Origin: Amycolatopsis thermoflava N1165
GTDB lineage: Bacteria; Actinomycetota; Actinomycetes; Mycobacteriales; Pseudonocardiaceae
Assembly: GCF_000473265.1 (NCBI RefSeq)
Contig: NZ_KI421511.1
Span: 5,120,446-5,184,445 of the forward strand
Length of the DNA stretch: 64,000 bases
Direction: 5' to 3'
Part shown: positions 30,374 to 46,322 of the stretch, piece after piece
Numbering within the stretch: the stretch's first letter is position 1
Layout: each line of letters starts with the position of its first letter
Program-made: the position numbers and the translations under genes
Notes under the pieces: generated by a model
Told to the model about the DNA's origin: nothing
What the model saw: only the letters and a program-made list of their open reading frames with translations
Database searches by the model: none

Positions 30374-31600
30374 GTGCCGACCAACGAAGAGGCGCTGGTC
30401 GGCCACCTCGGCGACTTCGCGGGCGAGTACGACACCGAGGCGAACCTGGAGCGCCTCGTGGACACCCCGGCGGGACAGCTCTACGACAAGGGCGAACAGG
30501 CGTTCGACGCCACGTCCAAGCTCCGGCAGGCCATGGACGACGGCGACCTCCGGGCGCTGGCGAGCGACGGTTTCCACGCGCTCAGCGCGGCCACGAGCTT
30601 CGTGGACGAGGCGGCCGGCACCATCACCGGCATCGTCTCCGATCCGCTGGGCTGGCTGATCTCCAACGGCGTGAGCTTCCTGATCAGCTGGATCGAGCCG
30701 CTCAACGAGGCGCTCGAGCTGGTCACCGGCGATCCAGAGGCGCTGCAGGCCGGCGCGGACGCCTTCAACGCGCTGGGCGGGGACATCGAGCGGCTGTGCG
30801 CCGACACCGAGAAGCTGCTCGTCGAGGGCCTTGCCGGCTGGGAAGGCCCCGCTGCCGCGGCGGCGGGCGAACGGCTGGCGGAGTTCCGGGACGGGCTCAA
30901 GGGCACCGCGGGCGCCACCGGCGAGATCGCGACACTGCTCGCGGTCAGCTCGGCCGTGATGAGCGTGATCAAAGACGTGATCACCAGCATCATCAGCGAC
31001 TTCGTGGAGTGGCTGATCGTGACCTGGCTCGCCGCGCTCGCGGCGTCCACCGTCACGTTCGGCGGCTCGCTCACCGTGGCGACGGGAGCCACCGCCGTGC
31101 GAGCAGGCACGGAGACCATGAAGGCCAACCGCTGGGTTCTCAAGCTCAAGCAGATCATCGACAAGCTCAACGAGCTCATCGGCAGGATCCAGGCGTTTCT
31201 GGCGAAGATCCCCGGGTTCCGGAAGCTCGCCGACGGCCTGGGCACCGCGGACAGCCGGGTCGGCAAGCTCGTCGACGGCACGCTGACCGAGAACCTGGGC
31301 GACGAACTCGTCGGCAAGCTCAAGGACGGCACCGAGACGCTCGGCGGCGCGATCCGCGAGCGGGCAGGCAAGACGATCCGGGACTCGGCGGTCGAGGCCG
31401 CCAAGGAGAAGGTGTTCTCGACCTACGACAACATCGCGAAGGACGGCAGCGGCGAGGAGATCAAGATCCCGGACCTGGCGGGCACCGCCAAGGCGGCCAG
31501 CGAGACCGTTCAGCCGTTCAAGGACGCCGTCGAGCGGCGGGGGGCTGCCGGGGATCCGGACATGGACGACGCCGAGATCAGCGGCAAGCTCGACTTCTGA
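30374..31600 (+). CDS. Large WXG100-like putative type VII secretion substrate
   Basis: This 408-aa protein has a central WXG100-like helical hairpin (about residues 120-185) with the W-x-G turn in LAGWEGPAAAAAGERLAEFR, a hydrophobic stretch at about 185-250 (VIKDVITSIISDFVEWLIVT and a second segment), and an amphipathic Lys-rich C-terminal half. No enzyme motif is evident. It starts with GTG one base after the upstream stop. Membrane-active effectors and PPE-like proteins have this build, but the function is not established. It ends before a strong terminator. Confidence 0.7.
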   Translation: MPTNEEALVGHLGDFAGEYDTEANLERLVDTPAGQLYDKGEQAFDATSKLRQAMDDGDLRALASDGFHALSAATSFVDEAAGTITGIVSDPLGWLISNGVSFLISWIEPLNEALELVTGDPEALQAGADAFNALGGDIERLCADTEKLLVEGLAGWEGPAAAAAGERLAEFRDGLKGTAGATGEIATLLAVSSAVMSVIKDVITSIISDFVEWLIVTWLAALAASTVTFGGSLTVATGATAVRAGTETMKANRWVLKLKQIIDKLNELIGRIQAFLAKIPGFRKLADGLGTADSRVGKLVDGTLTENLGDELVGKLKDGTETLGGAIRERAGKTIRDSAVEAAKEKVFSTYDNIAKDGSGEEIKIPDLAGTAKAASETVQPFKDAVERRGAAGDPDMDDAEISGKLDF

Positions 31601-31607
31601 GCCATGC

Positions 31608-31645
31608 GAAGAGGGGCCCCAGGCGCGTGCCTGGGGCCCCTCTTC
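31608..31645. terminator. Bidirectional terminator
   Basis: There is a perfect 17-bp stem (31608-31624 with 31629-31645) and a 4-base loop, 8 bp past the WXG gene and 12 bp past the end of the convergent 48-aa gene. It serves both directions. Confidence 0.9.
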
Positions 31646-31657
31646 ACGGGCGAAGAC

Positions 31658-31804
31658 CTAGTCGTCCTCGTCGGGTTTGGCGTGGTCCGGCTTGCCCGGG
31701 TTGGGGTCCCTCGACAGGTCGATCGCCGGGTGCGTCGGGGCGCCCTCGGGCGCTGCGTGCCGCCCTCTCGACGGCGCCTCATCCGGGGTCTGCTCTGCGT
31801 TCAC
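31658..31804 (-). CDS. Small 48-aa hydrophilic protein
   Basis: The GTG at 31804 stands behind GAGGAGGG and opens a 48-codon frame ending in TAG at 31658. The product starts VNAEQTPDEAPSRGRHAAPE and ends DLSRDPNPGKPDHAKPDEDD. It is polar, Pro/Asp-rich and probably disordered. The ribosome site, G/C-ending codons and a shared terminator support it as a gene. I do not know a function. Confidence 0.6.
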   Translation of the reverse strand: MNAEQTPDEAPSRGRHAAPEGAPTHPAIDLSRDPNPGKPDHAKPDEDD

Positions 31805-31876
31805 AACGCCCTCCTCGTGTCGCTCGTGTGAACTCGCGCCTCACGCTACCTCCGCGGCCCGCCCCGGACACGACGA

Positions 31877-31908
31877 AGCCCCCGGCTCCACGAAGGGAAC
31901 CGGGGGCT
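31877..31908 (-). terminator. Terminator after rpoC
   Basis: There is a 9-bp perfect stem (31877-31885 with 31900-31908, agcccccgg), 16 bp downstream of the rpoC stop codon, with extra inner pairing. Confidence 0.8.
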
Positions 31909-31923
31909 CGCGAACAACTCAGG

Positions 31924-35835
<3,912 letters not shown>

Positions 35836-35926
35836 GTCGTTGCATCCCCTTTGGGGTTGATTCGGCTAGAGGAGTCGGCTACCGGGAGCGGGGCCGCGGG
35901 AGGTGGCCCCGCTCCCGGTCGCTACG

Positions 35927-39427
<3,501 letters not shown>

Positions 39428-39464
39428 GATGCGTCCTTCCGGGGACAATGAGCGGTGCGCAGCC

Positions 39465-39517
39465 GCGTTAGCAACAGCTAAAGCGACTGTCAAGGGTGCC
39501 GTGTGCCCACTATCCTA
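39465..39517 (-). promoter_or_regulatory. Candidate rpoB promoters
   Basis: On the minus strand a perfect -35 hexamer TTGACA (39493-39488) is followed after 17 bp by TAACGC (39470-39465), a weak -10. Slightly upstream, TAGGAT (39517-39512) is a good actinobacterial -10 with only a poor -35. Both lie within 100 bp of the rpoB start. These are motif-based assignments. Confidence 0.5.
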
Positions 39518-40056
39518 GCTTCCGTCTCCGGGCAGCCTGAAAGAGGGCAGCGCAAAGAAGCAGTCTAGCCCGAACGACGCGTTCTGTCGAGGGGGCCTCT
39601 CGATGGGGCCCGCACCTCGATCACGACGTCCTCAGGCATCGCCTCCCGGCAGACCCTCCCGCAGGGTGCTGCCGTTGGCGATAAGCGTGAACCCCCGGCG
39701 CCGAAGAGTCAAGATGCCACGCGGCGAACCCGCCGGTTGGCGCAACGACATCGCGGTCCGTACACGGCTTCGACCTGGGGATTCGTGCGCGCGGAGGCGC
39801 TCCGGGACGGATGCGGTCACCAGGGGTTGCGGGCCGGCTCACGCCGGTCCAAGATCGTCCTCGGGTGTTGTGACGGGGCCCCGCGGAGCGGCGCGGCGGC
39901 CCCGGTTCGGCCGTCGCGGAGGAGCGATCGCGGCGGTTTCGAGTGGCGCGCTTCACGCGCGCGAGAGTGTTGCGTCGTGCCCCGGTGAGCCGGCTCGGGA
40001 AGCGGCGACGGGATGGGCACGCCCGTCCGGGCACCAGCTGGGCGAGGACAGCGGAA
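39518..40056. other. Intergenic region upstream of rpoB
   Basis: About 540 bp separate the rpoB promoter area from the mce-operon terminator. Short frames on both strands have neither ribosome sites nor consistent codon use. I see no RNA gene or repeat here. Confidence 0.4.
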
Positions 40057-40087
40057 CGGCCCGCCGGGCCAGGGGCTCGGCGGGCCG
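40057..40087 (-). terminator. Terminator of the mce operon
   Basis: There is a perfect 10-bp stem (40057-40066 with 40078-40087, cggcccgccg), 14 bp downstream of the last mce-associated gene. Confidence 0.75.
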
Positions 40088-40101
40088 TGGTGCCGTTGGG
40101 G

Positions 40102-41016
40102 TCAGCGGGACGGTGCCGGGGACGCCGGGGGCGCGCTGGACGGCGCAGGCGTCGGCGTCGGCTGGTCCGCCGCGTACGTGTTGAGGGCGGACACCTTCCA
40201 CTTCCCGTCGACGTACTGCATGTTCAGCCACAGCTGGGCGCTGCCGCTCGCGGTCTGGTTCTGGTCCGTGCGCGTCGAGGTCTGGTCGACGAACACCATG
40301 ACTTTCGCGCGGTCCCCGTCGAGCATGATCACCGCGCTGCGGGTCGCCTTCACCGTGACCACGATCTTCTGCTGCGGGGCCAGCCGCTCGACCTCGCCGA
40401 AGATGCGGTTGTACGTGGCCTTCACCTCGTCGTTGAGGAGCAGATCCTTGGCCGCGTCCTGGGTCTTGGCGATGTTGTTGAAGTCGTAGGAGAACAGCGA
40501 CTCCACGGCGTTCGACGCGGCCTTGCTGACGTCCGCGGTGCGGGCCGTGTCCAGCAGGGCGGTGTTCGAGGTCATCGCGTCGACGCGGTTGCCCTCGATC
40601 TTGAACCACACGGCGAACCCGGCCAGCACCAGCGCCAGGCCGAACAGCGCGCCGGCCAGGACGTACGGGCTGGTCGTGCGCCGCTGGCGCGGCTCCGCGG
40701 GCTCCTCCTCCGCCGCGGCGGCCTCGGCCTCGGCGTAGCTCTCCGGCTTCGGCTCCCCCGCGTCGCGGGCCTTCGGCCGCGGGCTGGGCCGCCGGGGCTC
40801 GGCCGGGGCTTCCGCGGCCTCCTCGGACTCGACCGATGCAGGGTCAGCCGATGCGGGCTCGGCCGGCGCCGAAGCCTCCTCGACCTCGGGCGCGCCGACC
40901 TCCTCGGGCCCGGGGTACTCCTCGTCGCGGGGCCTCGGCGAGGGACGCCGGATCCCGGCGCCGGCGACCTTGGGGCGGCGGCGCACCGGCGGCGGCTGCC
41001 GGCGAGACGGTGGCAT
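40102..41016 (-). CDS. Mce-associated membrane protein (second)
   Basis: This 304-aa protein starts MPPSRRQPPPVRRRPKVAGA behind GAGGAGAGG; longer upstream starts lack a ribosome site. About 130 residues of Pro/Glu/Ala-rich cytoplasmic tail precede one transmembrane segment (near 145-165), followed by a ~135-residue extracytoplasmic domain of the mce-associated (Mam, SnoaL/NTF2-like) type. Mam proteins are thought to stabilise Mce complexes. It is the last gene of the operon. Confidence 0.8.
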   Translation of the reverse strand: MPPSRRQPPPVRRRPKVAGAGIRRPSPRPRDEEYPGPEEVGAPEVEEASAPAEPASADPASVESEEAAEAPAEPRRPSPRPKARDAGEPKPESYAEAEAAAAEEEPAEPRQRRTTSPYVLAGALFGLALVLAGFAVWFKIEGNRVDAMTSNTALLDTARTADVSKAASNAVESLFSYDFNNIAKTQDAAKDLLLNDEVKATYNRIFGEVERLAPQQKIVVTVKATRSAVIMLDGDRAKVMVFVDQTSTRTDQNQTASGSAQLWLNMQYVDGKWKVSALNTYAADQPTPTPAPSSAPPASPAPSR

Positions 41017-41051
41017 GACTGGTCCTCTCCTCGTACGCCTGTGGGCGACGG

Positions 41052-41639
41052 TTACTGCCCGCTCACGAGCGGCACCGACCCGATCCCGGACACCTTCCAC
41101 TCGTCACCGACACGGGTCATCTGCACCTCCAGCCGCAGCGGCTTGGCGGCCGGCGGGGCGCCCTCCTGCGCGACCAGCGTGCTGATCGCCGCCAGGAAGC
41201 TCGCCTTCCCGCCGTGCAGGTCCAGCTCCTCCACCCCGATGTCCTGCACCGTGGTGGTCACCTTGGTCTTGGCGGCGGCCATCGCCTGGCGGTAGTTCTG
41301 CTCGCTCGCGGTGATCTGGTCGACGAGGTCCTGGGTCGACACGGCCTTCTGCTGCGCGAAGTAGGCGTCCGGGTTGGTGTAGTCCAGCTCGGTGTACGCC
41401 TTGACCGCCGCGTTGCCCGCCTTGACGACATCGTCGCGGGCCTGGGCCAGCGCCAGGTTGTCGTCGGCGGAGGCGACCCACCACTGGACGCCGAAGATCC
41501 CGGCGACGATCAGCGCCGCCGCGGCCAGTGCGGCCGTGCCCAGGACCAGGTAGCGGCCCAGCTTGTCCCCGGCCGCCTTGTCCTCGGCGGGCGGATCCGG
41601 GAAGCCGGCGTCCTCGGTCCGTGCCTCGTCCGAACTCAT
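41052..41639 (-). CDS. Mce-associated membrane protein (first)
   Basis: This 195-aa protein has a polar N-terminus, one transmembrane segment (about 32-54, YLVLGTAALAAAALIVAGIF) and an outer domain with a DYTNPDAYFAQQKAVSTQDL block, as in Mam proteins of actinobacterial mce operons. It starts 36 bp after mceF. Its paralogous neighbour has the same layout with a longer cytoplasmic tail. Confidence 0.82.
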   Translation of the reverse strand: MSSDEARTEDAGFPDPPAEDKAAGDKLGRYLVLGTAALAAAALIVAGIFGVQWWVASADDNLALAQARDDVVKAGNAAVKAYTELDYTNPDAYFAQQKAVSTQDLVDQITASEQNYRQAMAAAKTKVTTTVQDIGVEELDLHGGKASFLAAISTLVAQEGAPPAAKPLRLEVQMTRVGDEWKVSGIGSVPLVSGQ

Positions 41640-41675
41640 AACACTCCAGAGTAGGTAGGTCGGGTGTGGGCGGCG

Positions 41676-42938
41676 TCAGCCGGGCAGCCCCAGCAGCGCG
41701 GTCAGGCTGGTGATCGAGACGCCGGGCGAGCCGACGACGCCGGGGGTGCCCCGCATGTACGCCAGCTGCTCCTCGTCGCGGGTCGAGTTCTGCTCCACTT
41801 CCTGCGGCGTCGGCGCGACCGGCACACCGTTGTACGGCGCGTTCTGGGCGCCGCGCACGCCGATCGGGCTGCCTGCGGGCTCCGCGCAGTACGAGTTCAG
41901 GTTCGGGTCGCGCGGGGTCGTCTCCGCGCCCGTGCGGTACTCCTGCGGGCTCATGTAGCCCTTGGTGCACACCGGCGGGTCGAACAGGTTGAGCGCGAGC
42001 CCGAGGTGCGCGGTGCCGTCGCCGGGCGCCACGCTGCGGGCGCCTACCGCCAGCACCGGATAGCTGACCAGCACCTGCTGGATGCCGTCCTGCCGGGTCA
42101 GCAGCAGGTTCGACGTGGTCAGCAGGTTCGCGGTCAGCTCGCCGAGGCCGGGCCCGAGGTCGGTGACGAACTGGTTGACCGTCTGCGCGGCGCCGGGGGC
42201 GACCTCGATCAGCCGCCGGATGTCGGCGTCGGAGCCCTTCAGCGTCGCGGACAGCTCGTTGAGGTTGGCGCTGAACTCCTTCAGGTTGCCTGCCTGCTGG
42301 TTCTGCGTCTGCAGCACCCGCTCACCGGAGTCGAGCAGCTGCACGGTCTGCGGCAGGTACTGCTGCGCCGTGGCGGTGAAGTCGCGCGCGGTGTCCAGCA
42401 GCTGCTGCAGGCCCGGCCCGGTGCCGTTGAACGCGTCGTAGGACTCGTCGACGACGGTCCGCAGCGCGTCCTTGGGCACCGAGGACGCCAGGCTGTCCAG
42501 GTCGGTGATGATCTGGTCGGTTCCGATCGGCACCTGGGCCTTCGCGGCCGGGATCACCGAGCCGCCCGCGAGGTACGGACCGCCGTCGGCGACCGGCCGC
42601 AGGTCGACGAACTGCTCGCCGACGGCCGACCGGTTCGCGATGACGGCCTGCAGGTTCGCCGGCACCTGCGGGGTGTCCGGCGCGATTTCCAGGTCGGCCT
42701 CCAGCCCGTCGGCGGTGAGCCGCAGCTGGCCGACCTTGCCGATGTTGTAGCCGCGGTAGGTGACCTCGGCGCCGGTGAAGATGCCGCCGGACTGGGTCAG
42801 CTCGAGCTTGACCGTGTACCCGGTCTGGCCGAACACCTGCCCGAGCCCGGCGAACCGGACCAGCGCGTACACCACGGCCACCACGGAGATGACCAGGAAC
42901 GCGAGCAGTTGGATCTTGGTCTTGCGGACCAGCATCAC
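41676..42938 (-). CDS. mceF: Mce family protein F
   Basis: This 420-aa sixth substrate-binding subunit of the Mce transporter has one N-terminal transmembrane helix (IQLLAFLVISVVAVVYALVR), an MCE/MlaD domain (YTVKLELTQSGGIFTGAEVT), then a long helical region that forms the periplasmic tunnel in known Mce structures. The MceF position is deduced from gene order. Its ATG overlaps the mceE stop (ATGA). Confidence 0.92.
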   Translation of the reverse strand: MMLVRKTKIQLLAFLVISVVAVVYALVRFAGLGQVFGQTGYTVKLELTQSGGIFTGAEVTYRGYNIGKVGQLRLTADGLEADLEIAPDTPQVPANLQAVIANRSAVGEQFVDLRPVADGGPYLAGGSVIPAAKAQVPIGTDQIITDLDSLASSVPKDALRTVVDESYDAFNGTGPGLQQLLDTARDFTATAQQYLPQTVQLLDSGERVLQTQNQQAGNLKEFSANLNELSATLKGSDADIRRLIEVAPGAAQTVNQFVTDLGPGLGELTANLLTTSNLLLTRQDGIQQVLVSYPVLAVGARSVAPGDGTAHLGLALNLFDPPVCTKGYMSPQEYRTGAETTPRDPNLNSYCAEPAGSPIGVRGAQNAPYNGVPVAPTPQEVEQNSTRDEEQLAYMRGTPGVVGSPGVSITSLTALLGLPG

Positions 42939-44158
42939 GCACCCCCCGCCAGCAGGCCGAAGATGCCCGCGACCCCGGTCTGTTGCGGCTGCGCCCCGGT
43001 CGCGCCGGTGGTACCGGTGGCCCCGGTAGCCGCTGCGCTCTGCGACTCGCCCGGCAACGGCAGTGGCGGCGGCTGGTTGGCCTGCTCGCCCTCGACGCCG
43101 CCGGTGAGCCCGGCCAGGCTGTCCGGCAGCACACCGCCGAGCGGGTTCTGCCTGCTCCGGCTCAAGTTCTGCAGCACGTTCTGCAGGTTCAGGTCGATCT
43201 TGGCGTAGAGGTTGAAGTAGTCGCCCTTCACGCCGTCGATCGCCGCGTCGGTGAACGGGTAGGTCAGCAGGATCTCCAGCGACTTGGGGAGGTCGGCGCC
43301 TGCCTCGCCGAGCTTCTGCAGCGTCGGCAGCAGCGCCCGCAGGTCGGCGACCAGGTTCTCCTGGCTCTTGTTCAGCGTGTCGACGGTGACGCCGGAGAGG
43401 TTCTGCAGCGCCTGCAGCATGGTGACCAGCTGGGTGCGCTGCTGCTCCAGGACGCCGATGCCCGGGCCGAGGTCGTCGATCGCGTTGACGATCTGGTCCT
43501 TCTGCCCGGCCAGTGTGCTGGCGAGCCGGTTGAGGCCGTCCAGCGCGCGGGTGATGTCGCCGGACTGGGCGTCCAGTGTGGACACCAGCTGGTTGGCGTT
43601 GTCCAGCAGGCGCCGGATGTCCGGCTCACGCCCCTCGGTGGCGGCGTTGAGCTCCTTGGTGATGGTGTTGAGCTGCTCGACCCCGCCGCCGTTGAGCAGC
43701 ATGGACAGCGCACCGAGCACCTCCTCCACCTCGACGCTGCGGTTGGTGCGCGCCAGCGGGATCTCCGCGCCGTCGGTGAGCGTGCCCTGCGCCAGGTCGT
43801 CGCCGGGCGAGGCCAGCTCGACGTACTTCTCGCCGAGGAGGCTGGACTGCCGGATGTTGGCGAGCGAGTTGGCGGGCAGCTTGACGTCGCCGTTGAGCTT
43901 CACGGTGACCTCGGCGTGCCAGCCGTCCGGGGTCAGCCCGATCGCCTCGACCCGGCCGACCGGGACCTCGTTGACCTTGACCCCGGCCTGCGGCACGAGG
44001 TCGAGGACGTCGTTGAACTGGACCTTGACCGTGTACGGGTGGTCGCCGAGGTCGGCGCCGCCGGGCAGCGGCACGTCGTAGATGCCGCCGAACGAGCAGC
44101 CGGACAGGGTCAGCGCGCCGGCCACGCCGGCGGCGGCGAGCGCGATCGTCTTCCTCAT
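42935..44158 (-). CDS. mceE: Mce family lipoprotein E
   Basis: This 407-aa protein starts MRKTIALAAAGVAGALTLSG with Cys21 following, a clear lipobox (LSGC), so the protein is lipid-anchored like mycobacterial MceE/LprK. The MCE domain begins HPYTVKVQFNDVLDLVPQAG, followed by the long helical domain and a Gly/Ala/Thr-rich end (TGATGTTGATGAQPQQT). I chose the ATG at 44158 because it overlaps the mceD stop; the frame continues upstream only as an out-of-phase reading of mceD. Confidence 0.92.
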   Translation of the reverse strand: MRKTIALAAAGVAGALTLSGCSFGGIYDVPLPGGADLGDHPYTVKVQFNDVLDLVPQAGVKVNEVPVGRVEAIGLTPDGWHAEVTVKLNGDVKLPANSLANIRQSSLLGEKYVELASPGDDLAQGTLTDGAEIPLARTNRSVEVEEVLGALSMLLNGGGVEQLNTITKELNAATEGREPDIRRLLDNANQLVSTLDAQSGDITRALDGLNRLASTLAGQKDQIVNAIDDLGPGIGVLEQQRTQLVTMLQALQNLSGVTVDTLNKSQENLVADLRALLPTLQKLGEAGADLPKSLEILLTYPFTDAAIDGVKGDYFNLYAKIDLNLQNVLQNLSRSRQNPLGGVLPDSLAGLTGGVEGEQANQPPPLPLPGESQSAAATGATGTTGATGAQPQQTGVAGIFGLLAGGA

Positions 44159-45339
44159 CGCGACGCCCCCGTTCCGTAGACCGTCTGCGCCAGCGGGAGC
44201 GGCAGCGGCGGCAGCTCGCCGTTCTGCAGCGCGTGCACGGTCTGCGCGACCGACGGCAGCGGCACCGCGCCGTCCAGCAGCGGCGCGACCGAGCTGCACA
44301 GGTCGCCGAGCGCGTCCAGCGCGGACGGGGTCTGCTTGAGCAGGTTGCAGATCATCACGATCGGCGGCTGGGTCAGCTCGTTGAGGTTGGCCCGCGCGTC
44401 GAGCGTGCCCGACGAGCCGTTGTAGGCGTTGATCACGTTGTTCAGGCCGACCGGCGCGACGTCGAGGATCTCGGCGAGCGCGCTGCGCTGGTCCACCAGC
44501 ACCTGGGTCACGCTGGCCAGTTTGTCCACGTTGGACTTGAGCCGGTCCGAGTGGTTGTTGATGAACTGCTGCACCGTGGCGAGCGTGGTGCCGAGCTGCT
44601 GCACCGTGGCGGCCAGGTTGTCCTTCTCCCCCGCCAGGTAGCCGGAGACGTCGGCGAGCCGCTGCTCGAACTGGCGCACCTGGTTGTCGCTGTTGGCGAG
44701 CGTGGTGGTGAAGTCGGCCAGATTGGAGATCGTGCCGAACAGGTCGTCCTCGTTGCCGGACAACGTCTTCGACGCCTGGCTCAGCTTGGTGATCGTGTCG
44801 TGCAGGGCCTGGCCGTTGCCGTCCAGGTTCTGCGCCAGCGTGGTGAGCAGGTCCGACAGCGAGCCGTTCTGGTTCACCCCGTTCGGGCCGAGCGAGCGGC
44901 TGATCTTGTCCAGGCTGTCGTAGAGCTGGTCGACCTCGATCGGCACCGCGGTCTTCTCCAGCGGGATGGTGGCGCCCTCGCTGATCACCTCGCCGCCGGT
45001 GTAGGCCGGGGCGAGCTGCACGTACCGGTCGCTGACCAGCGACGGCGCGACGATCGCGGCCTGCGCGTCGGCGGGCACCCGCACCGCGCGGTCGTACTCC
45101 ATCACGACCTTGACCCGGTCGCCCATCGGCTCGACCGAGGTCACCTTGCCCATGTCCACACCGAGCACCCGCACGCTGTTGCCGACGTAGAGGCCGGTCG
45201 CGCTGGTGAAGTAGGCGGTGAGGTGCTTCTTGTCGGCGTCCTTGAGGGTCCACCAGAGCACGCCGGCCACGACGAGACCGAGCACGCACGCCGCGGCGAC
45301 GCCGCGCGCGAGGGATCGGCCGAAGCGGGTCTCCGTCAT
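44155..45339 (-). CDS. mceD: Mce family protein D
   Basis: This 394-aa protein has an N-terminal transmembrane helix (VAAACVLGLVVAGVLWWTL), an MCE domain (LTAYFTSATGLYVGNSVRVL) and a long helical region. The ATG at 45339 overlaps the mceC stop (ATGA) and is preferred to an upstream start at 45351. It contributes one subunit of the hexameric lipid channel. Confidence 0.92.
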   Translation of the reverse strand: MTETRFGRSLARGVAAACVLGLVVAGVLWWTLKDADKKHLTAYFTSATGLYVGNSVRVLGVDMGKVTSVEPMGDRVKVVMEYDRAVRVPADAQAAIVAPSLVSDRYVQLAPAYTGGEVISEGATIPLEKTAVPIEVDQLYDSLDKISRSLGPNGVNQNGSLSDLLTTLAQNLDGNGQALHDTITKLSQASKTLSGNEDDLFGTISNLADFTTTLANSDNQVRQFEQRLADVSGYLAGEKDNLAATVQQLGTTLATVQQFINNHSDRLKSNVDKLASVTQVLVDQRSALAEILDVAPVGLNNVINAYNGSSGTLDARANLNELTQPPIVMICNLLKQTPSALDALGDLCSSVAPLLDGAVPLPSVAQTVHALQNGELPPLPLPLAQTVYGTGASR

Positions 45340-46322
45340 TTCTGGTTGCACCCCTCTTCGTTCAGGGGGCCGATCGAAGGCAGGATCAGACCGCAGATGT
45401 AGTTGTCGAACCAGTGCCCGTTGCCGACGGTGTTGGTGAACACGCGGATGTAGGGCGCGAACCGGGCGATGCCCTGCGCCAGGTTGTCCTGGTTGCGCTG
45501 CAGCATCGCGGTGAGCTGGTCGAGCGAGGTCAGCACCGGCGTCAGCTGGGCGTCGTTGTCGGTCACCAGGCCCTGCAGCTGCCGGGACAGCTCCTGCGAG
45601 CCGGCCAGCAGCGTGGAGATCGCCTGCTCACGCGCCGCGACCTCCTGCAGCACCAGGTTGCCGTCCTGCAGCAGCCGGGTCAGCTGCTGGTCGCGGTCGG
45701 CCAGCGTCTGCGAGATCTGGTTGGTGTTCTGCAGCAGCTGCGCCAGCTCGGTGTCCCGCTTGGCGATCGTGTCGGACAGCTGCGACAGGCCGTTGAGCGC
45801 GCCGCGGACGTTGTCGGAGGTGCCCGACAGCGTCTGGGACAGCACGTCGAAGGATTGGGCCAGCTGGTCCGTGTCGATGTCGTTGACCGTCGACGACAGG
45901 TCCCGGAACGCGTCCAGCACGTCGTAGGGCGCCAGCGTCCGTTCCTTCGGGATCGGCGTGCCCGGGTCGAGCGCCTTCTCGCCGACCGGGTCGAGCGCGA
46001 GGTACTTCTGGCCGAGCAGCGTCTTGATCTTGATCGCCGCCGCGGTCTTGTCGCCGAGCCAGGTGTCCTTGACCTTGAACGTCACCTTCACCGACGCGCC
46101 GTCCAGCGTCACGTCGGTGACCTTGCCGACCTTCACGCCGGCGACCCGCACCTCGTCGTCGGCCTTCAGGCCGGCCGCCTCGGTGAACTCCGCCTCGTAA
46201 CTGGTCCCGGCGCCGATGATCGGCAGGTCGTCGGCGTTGAGCGCGGCGATGAAGCCCAGCAGCATCAGCACGAGGCCGACGGCCGCGATGGGCACCGGGT
46301 TGCGTGACTGGAAGCTCCTCAT
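45336..46322 (-). CDS. mceC: Mce family protein C
   Basis: This 328-aa protein has a transmembrane helix (IAAVGLVLMLLGFIAAL) and an MCE domain with GLKADDEVRVAGVKVGKVTD, then helices rich in Gln and Leu. The ATG at 46322 (MRSFQSRNP) overlaps the mceB stop. It lacks the C-terminal extension of MceA. Confidence 0.92.
   Translation of the reverse strand: MRSFQSRNPVPIAAVGLVLMLLGFIAALNADDLPIIGAGTSYEAEFTEAAGLKADDEVRVAGVKVGKVTDVTLDGASVKVTFKVKDTWLGDKTAAAIKIKTLLGQKYLALDPVGEKALDPGTPIPKERTLAPYDVLDAFRDLSSTVNDIDTDQLAQSFDVLSQTLSGTSDNVRGALNGLSQLSDTIAKRDTELAQLLQNTNQISQTLADRDQQLTRLLQDGNLVLQEVAAREQAISTLLAGSQELSRQLQGLVTDNDAQLTPVLTSLDQLTAMLQRNQDNLAQGIARFAPYIRVFTNTVGNGHWFDNYICGLILPSIGPLNEEGCNQK

Noticed and set aside
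39737..39988. Short plus-strand frame upstream of rpoB
   Set aside because: No ribosome site, no similarity and no consistent codon pattern.
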